Part shown: in pieces, positions 1-6,083 of the stretch
Position numbering within the stretch: position 1 is the first letter of the stretch
Layout: each line of letters begins with the position of its first letter
Assembly: GCA_026990815.1 (NCBI GenBank)
Contig: JALXCS010000280.1
Coordinates: 2,663 to 13,894, forward strand
Source: Methylomonas sp.
GTDB lineage: Bacteria; Pseudomonadota; Gammaproteobacteria; Methylococcales; Methylomonadaceae
Length of the DNA stretch: 11,232 bases
Reading direction: 5' to 3'
Made by a program: the position numbers and the translations under genes
The notes under the pieces: generated by a model
The model's database searches: none
Seen by the model: the letters and a program-made list of their open reading frames with translations, nothing else
Told to the model about the DNA's origin: nothing

Positions 1-192
1 TTCACTTTCGTTTAGGTGACCGATTTGGCTAGAGCTTCCTTCAGATTCCGCATTGGCTCTCAATAACCGTGCTTCCCTGTTGGGTAGCTACTGGGCGTTT
101 CTTTGGACACCTTTGCTTTCGCCTACTTTTTCCCTTCTAACAGGGCAAAGGCTGGACTTTCACCAGCTAGCTGACTATCATGCCAGTCACAC
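1..192 (-). mobile_element. Group II intron, 5' end (domain I), cut by window edge
   Basis: On the minus strand the sequence starts at 192 with GTGTGAC, which fits the group II 5' consensus GUGYG. It continues with a hairpin GCTGG-TGAAAGT-CCAGC (151-167) containing the GGTGAAAGTCC motif typical of bacterial intron domain I. Further on, GCGGAATCTGAAGGAAGC (34-51) matches another highly conserved domain I stretch. Order and spacing fit a bacterial group II ribozyme. Domains II-VI and any reverse transcriptase (intron-encoded protein) would lie beyond position 1 and are not visible, so completeness and class cannot be judged. The insertion point is about 55 bases past the stop of the lectin gene on the same strand, so the intron does not interrupt that gene. 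I see no clear terminator hairpin just upstream, which argues weakly against a class C insertion. The identification rests on recognised motifs, not on a computed fold. Confidence 0.8.
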
Positions 193-247
193 CACTAATC
201 CACCTATGATTCCTTCTTGCTAGATTACAAAAGGTCTGTTTTTCAAC

Positions 248-820
248 TTACATCTTCCCACGCCTTCTAATACCTAACAAACTTAGCAGCGCAGAACCGA
301 ACAGCAATAATGCAGTAGGAATAGGTACTGGGAATTCTGCAATTCCATCAAAACGACCTATTGTTGCTCTATCTGGACGAAGAATGGTCCAGTCATTCCA
401 TTTACCTTCCGAATACCAGTTCAAAACTGCAAAATCCTCTCCAAAATCCAACCCTCCAGTAGACGAATTATTAGGTTCGCCTGCTTGCCAGTTACTGTAA
501 GATGAGGTCTCGCCACTTGACCATTCCCATGTTCCTTCAGTTACTGCATCGGTATAACCAATCCAAAATTTTTCATCAGTCCCAAATGTCGATCTTAACC
601 AAGCCTCTTCTTCCTTATCATTGATTGTTACTAAGTTCCCTCCTAAAGCACGTGCATTAAATTCCGCATTGATCCATGCGCCGCTTTCTCCGGAACTTAC
701 AATTTCGTAATAATGGCCAGTATCTTCATTGAAGATAGCTGCTGAACACAACGTCGGTATACTTAATGCAATGAAAAATAATTTAACTAGAGTTGTGAAA
801 CTTTTTTTAAAGTAAAACAT
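248..820 (-). CDS. Secreted C-type lectin-like protein with VPLPA/PEP-CTERM sorting tail
   Basis: The protein is about 190 residues. It has a hydrophobic N-terminal signal peptide ending near TLCSAA and one C-type lectin-like domain. It ends with a VPIPTALLLFGSALL motif, further hydrophobic residues and a final IRRRGK basic cluster. That tail is a VPLPA/PEP-CTERM type signal, normally recognised by an exosortase and then released or anchored at the surface. Lectin hallmarks are WIGYTD, the EPN triplet (in Ca2+-lectins associated with mannose-type sugars), ED-F-AVLNW and the closing KWNDW. Mature location is inferred to be extracellular or envelope-bound, with sugar binding likely but unproven. 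A GTG at 829 is open in frame, but it lies inside the Shine-Dalgarno AAGGTG (827-832). ATG at 820, six bases downstream, is the better start. The gene appears monocistronic, with an FNR-like palindrome about 140 bases upstream. No exosortase gene is in the window. Confidence 0.88.
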   Translation of the reverse strand: MFYFKKSFTTLVKLFFIALSIPTLCSAAIFNEDTGHYYEIVSSGESGAWINAEFNARALGGNLVTINDKEEEAWLRSTFGTDEKFWIGYTDAVTEGTWEWSSGETSSYSNWQAGEPNNSSTGGLDFGEDFAVLNWYSEGKWNDWTILRPDRATIGRFDGIAEFPVPIPTALLLFGSALLSLLGIRRRGKM

Positions 821-826
821 ATCATT

Positions 827-832
827 CACCTT
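827..832 (-). promoter_or_regulatory. Ribosome binding site fixing the lectin start
   Basis: On the minus strand AAGGTG is followed by a six-base spacer and ATG at 820. The GTG within this motif also opens the same frame but has no ribosome binding site of its own, so the ATG is preferred. Confidence 0.6.
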
Positions 833-952
833 TTCTATTAAAAATTGATATTGTTTTCAGAATTAAGTCAACTTGATAAAGGAAGCTAATAAAAATACAC
901 TTTCTTCCTTTTTTTTACCTCCTGAAAGGTAAACTACCAAAAAAAATGAAAC

Positions 953-976
953 AAAAAATGATCCAGATCATTTTTT
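953..976. promoter_or_regulatory. FNR/Anr-box-like palindrome upstream of the lectin gene
   Basis: A perfect inverted repeat with 11-base arms and a CA centre: six A, TGATC, CA, GATCA, six T. Its core TGAT-N4-ATCA matches the inner eight specified bases of the FNR consensus TTGAT-N4-ATCAA; only the outermost pair differs (A/T instead of T/A). It lies in the 320-base AT-rich gap between the FNR-family regulator and the lectin gene, whose start is about 144 bases downstream on the minus strand. A candidate -10 on the minus strand (TAGTTT, 931-936) would lie at roughly class II FNR spacing. The A/T-flanked hairpin could instead help end transcription of the regulator, but its stem is weak. Confidence 0.45.
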
Positions 977-1062
977 TGATCGAAAGTTGGTTTTTTTGAA
1001 GACGTGAGAAAAGGCCAGGAAGAATTAAGTCGAAAAAAGGATGATTCTTTATTGTTTTTTAC

Positions 1063-1082
1063 TGGTCTAACATAACAGACCA
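1063..1082. repeat. Small inverted repeat in the regulator-lectin gap
   Basis: TGGTCT (1063-1068) and AGACCA (1077-1082) form a six-base-pair stem with an eight-base loop, about 70 bases past the regulator stop on the minus strand. It is followed on that strand by an A-rich rather than a U-rich stretch, so it does not look like a canonical intrinsic terminator. Apart from this and the FNR-like palindrome, I see no supported gene in 821-1150. Confidence 0.35.
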
Positions 1083-1150
1083 ATAATTTCCTGCCATTCT
1101 TTTGGCCATTACAATTATGACAATACCGGGAGAAAGTATTGACGAGGAAA

Positions 1151-1930
1151 TTAATTCGAAGTTGAGTATTTGCCATTTATGAGCACAACAGAACACTTAT
1201 CACATGTATGCGTGCGCTTACTTAACCCAGAAAAATCCAGAATATGTAAATATTTGTTTTTCACCTCAATCAAGCTATCCCGTTCTAGTTTTTTGAATAG
1301 GCGGCTTGCTGTTTCTGTGGCTAAACCTAAATAATTGGCAATATCTGATCTAGGCATACTGAGATTAAATGATGCTTTGGGCAAACCGATTAAATTCATA
1401 CGCTCTGAGAGTTCCAGAATAAAGGCAGCAATTCGTTGTTCTGCAGTGAGATGATTGGTTAGTAATTGTAACTGGTGGGCATGGTTAATCTCCATGTTCA
1501 AGCGGCCAATAATTTCTTGTGATAGTTGAGGCATTTTTTGTGCTAAGTCTTTACAAGCGGTTTTTGTAATAGCACAAACTTTAGCATCCTCAAGAAAAAT
1601 AACTGATGATGTATGAAAATCTCTGCTTAAATCATCAAGCCCCAAAACCTCTCCAGGATAATGAAAACCGATGACTTGTTCGTCTCCATCTTCAGAAACC
1701 AGATAGCTCTTAGCAGACCCCGACTTCAAAATAAAAAGTTCGGTTACTTTTTCTCCGGCATGAAATAAATGTTGGCCCTTTGAGTAAGCCAGAACATGAC
1801 TGATGAAGGCATTAAATATCTGTTTTTCCTGTTCGTTAAAAATATTGGCAAAACATAATTTTCTAGAGCCGCATTCTTCGCATTGAACAATTCGTTTTGC
1901 TATGTGGATTACATCTGATTTTGTAAGCAT
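1151..1930 (-). CDS. fnr: FNR-type oxygen-sensing transcription regulator (Crp/Fnr family)
   Basis: The 259-residue protein aligns along its length with E. coli FNR by eye. The N-terminal cluster C17-X2-C20-X5-C26 has the same spacing as the FNR [4Fe-4S] ligands, and C119 in DAKVCAIT occupies the place of the fourth ligand. A cyclic-nucleotide-like beta-roll (about 40-130, with GDEQVIGFHYPGEVLG) leads into a dimerisation helix and a helix-turn-helix at about 191-212. The recognition helix carries E206, S209 and R210, the FNR set that reads TTGAT half-sites. It should thus be an O2-labile switch that binds DNA without oxygen. The protein is slightly longer than E. coli FNR and ends in an extra tail with a CDKC pair (243-246). 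The ATG has AAGGA six bases upstream. The name rests on motifs; an Anr or other FNR-clade label would be equally apt. Confidence 0.92.
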   Translation of the reverse strand: MLTKSDVIHIAKRIVQCEECGSRKLCFANIFNEQEKQIFNAFISHVLAYSKGQHLFHAGEKVTELFILKSGSAKSYLVSEDGDEQVIGFHYPGEVLGLDDLSRDFHTSSVIFLEDAKVCAITKTACKDLAQKMPQLSQEIIGRLNMEINHAHQLQLLTNHLTAEQRIAAFILELSERMNLIGLPKASFNLSMPRSDIANYLGLATETASRLFKKLERDSLIEVKNKYLHILDFSGLSKRTHTCDKCSVVLINGKYSTSN

Positions 1931-1947
1931 CCTTTTTCCTTTCTATG

Positions 1948-1977
1948 GAATGTTCTTATGACATTCTTCTTATGACA
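1948..1977. repeat. Direct and inverted repeats just upstream of the FNR gene
   Basis: TTCTTATGACA occurs twice (1953-1963 and 1967-1977), 14 bases apart start to start. GAATGT (1948-1953) and ACATTC (1961-1966) also form an inverted repeat around the first copy. They lie 18-47 bases before the regulator start, so they could be an operator or 5' leader structure. They do not match the FNR consensus. Confidence 0.4.
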
Positions 1978-2162
1978 GTGATCATATCAGAAAACTGTCG
2001 ATCAAGACTTACGAAACTTATTCCAACCTCAATAAGTTTCCAGGCCATCCTATTCTTATCGTTCACAACTGAAGCACTTACTGGGGTTGCGATATTACGG
2101 TTAAACGAATAACGGGCCAGGAAAAAATGCTTGAAAATATGTGGTTTGAAACCTTCCAATAC
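1956..2162 (-). pseudogene. Open stretch continuing the frame after the shifted tail; possible decayed gene end
   Basis: After the TAA at 2163-2165 that closes the shifted tail of the neighbouring gene, the same frame stays open for about 68 codons to a stop at 1956, only 25 bases before the regulator start. The nominal start is TTG (2157-2159), with no convincing ribosome binding site of its own. The stretch could be the remnant of a longer C-terminal part of the upstream protein, separated by a nonsense codon, or a chance open frame. The translation (for example RNIATPVSASVVNDKNRMAWK) is not low-complexity, but I recognise no family. It overlaps the presumed promoter region of the regulator. 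Confidence 0.25.
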
Positions 2163-2281
2163 TTAGACATTCAGAAAGCCATCGGGAACCAGACTAGTGG
2201 CTAACATTACCGAATTAATATCCAGATGTTGATTCCATGTTTCTTTCTGATTATCAGGATTTTTCCAAAAGTTTTCAATTT
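2163..2281 (-). pseudogene. Shifted-frame C-terminal tail of the adjacent hypothetical gene
   Basis: The upstream frame ends at TGA (2275-2277), directly after an A-run of four (T-run 2279-2282 on the plus strand). Skipping one A gives 38 further codons in the next frame, beginning ATT GAA AAC TTT TGG and ending GGC TTT CTG AAT GTC TAA. The translation (IENFWKNPDNQKETW, then LATSLVPDGFLNV) has a protein-like mix of residues. Read together, the gene would code for about 381 residues instead of 344. The explanation may be a real indel, a sequencing error in the homopolymer, or ribosomal slippage at the A-run; the sequence alone does not decide. Confidence 0.55.
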
Positions 2282-3309
2282 TCTTCTAATGGATGAAAAT
2301 CCACAAAAGCTTCAACAATAGGACTAAGTTTTGTTTGATTTGGATATTGTTCCGGTTGAGTAGTGAGTGATTGTTGAAGCCTCTGAATTGCCTTTAAGCC
2401 AATAGACAATCCAAATTCACGAAATGGTAGACGGTATTTTGCAGGCCAATGCAGTTCGTCTCTGCGAACAACAATTTGCAATCCAACTATTGATGTTTCC
2501 AGCAAGTTTGTAAGTAATTCTGGTTGATTAAAGGTACAGTGAATCATCATCTGTGCAACTTTCCAGGCATCGCACATTAAGCCGCCAAGTCCCAAAACAT
2601 CATCTGTCACCCAACTTCTTCCTGCGCACAGTTCAGCCATTTCGTTTATTTCATTTTGTAAGCCTGTGTTCATCTCTTTGGAGTAACCAGCAGGGAGACA
2701 CTTTTGTATTTGGCTGAAGGTAATGAACCCATCAAGAGGGTCATGTTGTCCCATGGAAGCAACCAAAGGTCGACTCAGATCAATACTCATCTTCCAGTAC
2801 ATTTGTTTTTGTCCACCAAAAGAGGTTGTATAAACAAAATGTGTATGCGCCGTCTTTGCTAATTCCATTGCCCACTGATTGTAAATCGGTTTATCTGTAA
2901 CACGACTGACACGATTCAGTGCATGCATCCATTTTGTCAAATAATGAAAGTATTGGCCATCTCTATCCCATTCAAGGCTGTCATCATAGGGTTCATCAGC
3001 TTGCCGTTCGTCCATTTTTTTACCGATTCGCAAACCACCGATGGTTGGATGACGTTCTCCTTCCTGGTCGTTGAGACCACTGATCCATCCTTTGCGGGAA
3101 TCATCATCGCGATGACGGCCCAGAACATGATGGACCTGGTCAACTAACCGAAGGGTTAAATCGAGGTATTTTTGTTGACCAGTATCCTTATAAAGTTGCA
3201 GAAAGTTGCATACGGCAAAAGCATCTGTCCATAAGTATCGTTTGGGTGTGGTGCCATCATTTAACAGACCGGTACGCTGTGCAAATTCAAGCATGAGTTG
3301 TTTAATCAT
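2275..3309 (-). CDS. Hypothetical soluble helical protein, apparent frameshift at its 3' end
   Basis: The 344-residue protein has no signal peptide or membrane segment. I do not recognise it with certainty. The pattern of long amphipathic helices with aromatic and acidic motifs (RYLWTDAFAVCNFL at about 24-37, EWDRDGQYFHYLTKW at about 113-127, a later GLGGLMCDAW) recalls alpha/alpha-toroid folds such as six-hairpin glycosidase or epimerase-like proteins; this is inference only. ATG at 3309 is the first in-frame start after an upstream stop, and a second ATG sits at 3294; neither has a clear ribosome binding site. The C-terminal end breaks at an A-run and continues in another frame (2163-2281), suggesting that the intact form had about 381 residues. 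The gene may have been co-transcribed with the FNR gene downstream. Two repeated GACTAGAC elements lie in its presumed promoter. Confidence 0.7.
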   Translation of the reverse strand: MIKQLMLEFAQRTGLLNDGTTPKRYLWTDAFAVCNFLQLYKDTGQQKYLDLTLRLVDQVHHVLGRHRDDDSRKGWISGLNDQEGERHPTIGGLRIGKKMDERQADEPYDDSLEWDRDGQYFHYLTKWMHALNRVSRVTDKPIYNQWAMELAKTAHTHFVYTTSFGGQKQMYWKMSIDLSRPLVASMGQHDPLDGFITFSQIQKCLPAGYSKEMNTGLQNEINEMAELCAGRSWVTDDVLGLGGLMCDAWKVAQMMIHCTFNQPELLTNLLETSIVGLQIVVRRDELHWPAKYRLPFREFGLSIGLKAIQRLQQSLTTQPEQYPNQTKLSPIVEAFVDFHPLEEN

Positions 3310-3323
3310 GGGATACCATTCTA

Positions 3324-3424
3324 GTATTAGGCTTGTCTAGTCGGACCCTAAATTAACCACATTTGTTCCAAACCGGAGTAGAGCTGGCCTCTAACTTCTA
3401 TTAAGTCCGTCTAGTCTGAACCAA
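3324..3424 (-). repeat. Pair of degenerate 24-base direct repeats with GACTAGAC core
   Basis: On the minus strand, two copies begin at 3422 (GGTTCAGACTAGACGG...) and 3348 (GGGTCCGACTAGACAA...). They agree at about 18 of 24 positions and both run on to TAATA. Their starts are 74 bases apart. Between them is a small hairpin, TAGAG-CTGGC-CTCTA. The location 20-115 bases before the hypothetical gene suggests tandem operators, but remnants of a small mobile element are also possible. Confidence 0.4.
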
Positions 3425-3501
3425 TAAAACCCGCCAATCGCTGCTTACTTTTATGTACTAAAAAAATCGTATTAATATCATCATGCATTTAAAATCCTCT
3501 A

Positions 3502-3510
3502 TGGTATGAT
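3502..3510 (+). promoter_or_regulatory. Candidate extended -10 promoter for the efflux operon
   Basis: TG-G-TATGAT (3502-3510) has the TGn extension and a -10 hexamer one base from TATAAT. No good -35 hexamer is present, as is often tolerated for extended -10 promoters. It would start transcription near 3517, ahead of the efflux genes. The region around it (3310-3540) holds no supported protein gene. Confidence 0.35.
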
Positions 3511-3540
3511 TTAAGAACCCAGCACCCAGGACAAAAACAA

Positions 3541-3636
3541 ATGCCTAATTATGAACTTATCGAAATTGTATTGGAAATTGCTAATCAGCAGGACACCCAA
3601 TGCTGGCTGCTTCGTTCACACTTACGCATTGATTAG
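3541..3636 (+). CDS. Possible 31-residue leader ORF before the efflux operon
   Basis: ATG at 3541 opens 31 codons ending in TAG (MPNYELIEIVLEIANQQ at the N terminus, LLRSHLRID at the end). AGGA lies nine bases upstream, which is acceptable. It sits between the candidate promoter and the efflux operon and could be a leader peptide or a remnant of an N-terminal coding region. An overlapping 64-codon frame (3551-3745) with a hydrophobic stretch runs into the next gene but lacks a ribosome binding site. At most one of these is likely real, and I recognise no family for either. Confidence 0.25.
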   Translation: MPNYELIEIVLEIANQQDTQCWLLRSHLRID

Positions 3637-3689
3637 AGTACTGCATTTCATCACCCTCTTTACCCTCTTTTTGGTGTTAACAGCTATTA

Positions 3690-3703
3690 TTTTTGATCAA
3701 AAA
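3690..3703. promoter_or_regulatory. Perfect 14-base palindrome before the efflux operon
   Basis: TTTTTGATCAAAAA is a perfect palindrome ending 31 bases before the preferred start of the outer-membrane component. It contains TTGAT and ATCAA halves, but they overlap rather than being separated by four bases, so it is not a canonical FNR site. It may be an operator for another regulator, or a by-product of AT-rich sequence. Confidence 0.3.
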
Positions 3704-3724
3704 CTAACTTCACAGAATCAGACC

Positions 3725-3728
3725 AGGA
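3725..3728 (+). promoter_or_regulatory. Ribosome binding site fixing the start of the fusion protein
   Basis: AGGA directly abuts the ATG at 3729, which leaves no spacer, but stands six bases before the in-frame ATG at 3735. The second ATG is therefore preferred. The choice changes only two residues before the signal peptide. Confidence 0.55.
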
Positions 3729-3734
3729 ATGACG

Positions 3735-6065
3735 ATGATTGTTAGAGTGTTGCTGTTTTTTACATTGTTATTTGGATTTCTAAACAGTCATGCCAAAACC
3801 GTCAATATCGCCATGGTATTCGATGGTCCGATGAAACGTGAAATAGCACCGATAAAACTGATCCAACAGGAAATTCTTGCCATCACCCAGAATGAATTTG
3901 ACGTCCAATTTCCCACCAATCTGACAGTAACGGGGCAATGGCAACTGGCAGGAATTCGGGAAGCAATTACCAGGCTGGAACAAGATAAATCTGTCGATAT
4001 CATTTTAACTTATGGCGTACTGTCATCACACTTGGCCTCACAATTTGAAAGCCTCTCTAAACCAGTCATTGCAACCATTATTGCTGACCGAGTTTTACAA
4101 GAACTGCCTTATACTGAGGGCGTCAGTGGTAAAAACAATTTTACCTACATCACAGACAACCATAAAATCGAGGATGATATCAAACAGCTTTTTCGGCTAA
4201 CTCCTTTTAAACATTTAGTCGTTCCTGCTGATCACAATATATTAGAGGCATTGCCTTCATTAACAAAAACCGTCACAGGGGTTCAGAAACAACTTAGTTT
4301 CAAACTCACTTTTATCCCTGTGTTTAACAATCTGGGCAATACCTTAGCAGAAATTCCGGCTACCGCTGATGCGCTTTATATACCGCCATTGATGAGATTT
4401 AACAAGCAGACCATTAAAACGTTCTCCGATCAAATTACACTTCGAGGTCTACCCAGCTTTTCATTATTGGGCCTGCCTGATCTTGAGCTTGGTTTGATGG
4501 CAACCTTGCGTGGCCGGAAAATTGATGCACTCCGTTTTGCTAGACGTATTGCACTGAACGTACAAAGTATTTTGTTAGGTTCAAATGCAAGCCAATTGAA
4601 AGTTGACCTTGATCAACCCGCAAAACTCGCAATCAATATGAAAACGGTTAAAGCGCTGGGTTTATCATTGAAGTGGCAGATTCTGGAACGAGCTGAATTA
4701 ATCAATAACAAGCCGTTTACTGACAAAAATTTAATCACCTTGAAACAAGCAATACGTCATGCAGTTGCAGCAAATTTAGGTTTGCAGGTTGACAGGCAAA
4801 ACATCAGCCTAGCTGAAGATCAGGTTGATAGCGCACGTTCAGCTTTGCTTCCTCAAATTTCTGTTGGTGTAACAGCTAATCTAATCAATCAGGATAAAGC
4901 TGGTTTACTACAACCGGAACGAACTGCTGATGCCGAGGTAAAGCTATCGCAATTAATTTATTCTGAGCGAAACTGGTCAAATTTTGATGTCGCAAGATTA
5001 TTGAAGCAAGCGGAAGATGCTGCTTTCCAAACCAGAATACTGGATGTTATGCAAAATACTGCAACCGCTTACGTTCGGGTGTTACTGACAAGAGCAACAG
5101 AATTGGTGCGACAATCTGATTTAAAAGTCAGCGAAACTAATCTTGAATTAGCACAATCTCGATTGAAAATCGGCTTTTCAGATCGTTCTGATGTATTGCG
5201 TTGGAAAAGCGAAATTGCCATTGATCGAAGTAATTTATACGTGGCACGCTCTGAAAGAGAGCAGACTGAAACTGCGCTGAAACGATTGTTGCATCTGCCG
5301 CTACCTGAAGAAATCGCGGTCACTGATAAAGGTATTGCTGAACAAATTGCCATGTTAAATAATCCTAAATTCATGCGCTTTTTTGATAACACGACCAATT
5401 TCAATACCTTTATGGCTTTCGAGGTTGAACGTGCTTTTGATAATGCGCCGGAACTTAAACAGATTGATCATCTGATCGCAAGCAGTAAGCGCCAGTTATC
5501 CGCAGGACAAAGAGCTTACTATGTTCCTGATGTCAGTTTGAATGCGCATTTTGGACAAAATATTAGTCAAGGTGGTGTCGGTGCGAATAACCAAAATTTT
5601 CATGAAGATAATTGGTCGGTTGGAGTTCAGGCGACTTTACCCTTATTTACCAGTGGCGCACGTCCAGCAGAAATATCTCGCGCCAGTCATTCTATTTTGC
5701 AGAATAAATATCAACGCAGCAATATTGTTGAACGAATTGAAGCTCGGGTACGTGCAGCCTTGCAAAAAACCAAAGGCAGTTTTCCTGCTATTCGACTGAC
5801 CAAAGCAGCAGCCGAGGCGGCCAACAATAACTTTGAGATGGTTAGTGATGCTTATGCTAAAGGTGTTGTTTCGATCACCAGCTTGATTGATGCACAAAAT
5901 GCTGTTCTGTCATCAAGGTTATCTGCTGTTCAAGCACTTTATTTATTCATGATTGACTGGGTTGAAGTGCAGCGGGCAGTTGCCAGTTTCGATTTATTAA
6001 TCGAAGAGCAAAGCATAGAAAACTGGTATCAGCAGATGGATCTTTTTTTTAACCATCGCTCATGA
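3735..6065 (+). CDS. TolC-like outer-membrane efflux protein fused to a periplasmic substrate-binding domain
   Basis: About 776 residues, far above the 420-500 usual for TolC-family channels. Residue numbers here count from an in-frame ATG at 3729. A signal peptide ends near NSHA (residue 22). Residues ~24-315 resemble ABC_sub_bind/TrpX-type binding proteins: VDIILTYGVLSSHLASQF, a KPVIATIIAD strand, a GVSGKNNFTYI segment and the closing INMKTVKALGLSLKW. From ~331 follow two OEP repeats (~335-545 and ~565-760), with long helices and the second-repeat ATLPLFTSGARP turn. The TolC part should form a trimeric outer-membrane exit duct; the added domain would lie in the periplasm and might sense or deliver substrate (inference). 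AGGA (3725-3728) is six bases before ATG 3735 but abuts ATG 3729, hence the chosen start. The gene leads the operon, with the adaptor starting 18 bases after its stop. Confidence 0.88.
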   Translation: MIVRVLLFFTLLFGFLNSHAKTVNIAMVFDGPMKREIAPIKLIQQEILAITQNEFDVQFPTNLTVTGQWQLAGIREAITRLEQDKSVDIILTYGVLSSHLASQFESLSKPVIATIIADRVLQELPYTEGVSGKNNFTYITDNHKIEDDIKQLFRLTPFKHLVVPADHNILEALPSLTKTVTGVQKQLSFKLTFIPVFNNLGNTLAEIPATADALYIPPLMRFNKQTIKTFSDQITLRGLPSFSLLGLPDLELGLMATLRGRKIDALRFARRIALNVQSILLGSNASQLKVDLDQPAKLAINMKTVKALGLSLKWQILERAELINNKPFTDKNLITLKQAIRHAVAANLGLQVDRQNISLAEDQVDSARSALLPQISVGVTANLINQDKAGLLQPERTADAEVKLSQLIYSERNWSNFDVARLLKQAEDAAFQTRILDVMQNTATAYVRVLLTRATELVRQSDLKVSETNLELAQSRLKIGFSDRSDVLRWKSEIAIDRSNLYVARSEREQTETALKRLLHLPLPEEIAVTDKGIAEQIAMLNNPKFMRFFDNTTNFNTFMAFEVERAFDNAPELKQIDHLIASSKRQLSAGQRAYYVPDVSLNAHFGQNISQGGVGANNQNFHEDNWSVGVQATLPLFTSGARPAEISRASHSILQNKYQRSNIVERIEARVRAALQKTKGSFPAIRLTKAAAEAANNNFEMVSDAYAKGVVSITSLIDAQNAVLSSRLSAVQALYLFMIDWVEVQRAVASFDLLIEEQSIENWYQQMDLFFNHRS

Positions 6066-6083
6066 TTTTAGGAATCAAAATCA

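Noticed and set aside
934..1176. 80-codon minus-strand open frame overlapping the end of the FNR gene, with a CHNC motif
   Set aside because: It lacks a ribosome binding site, its composition is AT-driven (Phe/Lys/Asn-rich), and it spans the FNR-like palindrome; probably a chance frame.
1975..2010. FNR autoregulatory site upstream of the FNR gene (TGAT and ATCA halves)
   Set aside because: The halves are separated by three rather than four bases, and the other TTGAT has no partner half-site.
2923..3147. Plus- and minus-strand open frames inside the hypothetical gene
   Set aside because: They are shadows of the longer minus-strand coding frame and show no family features.
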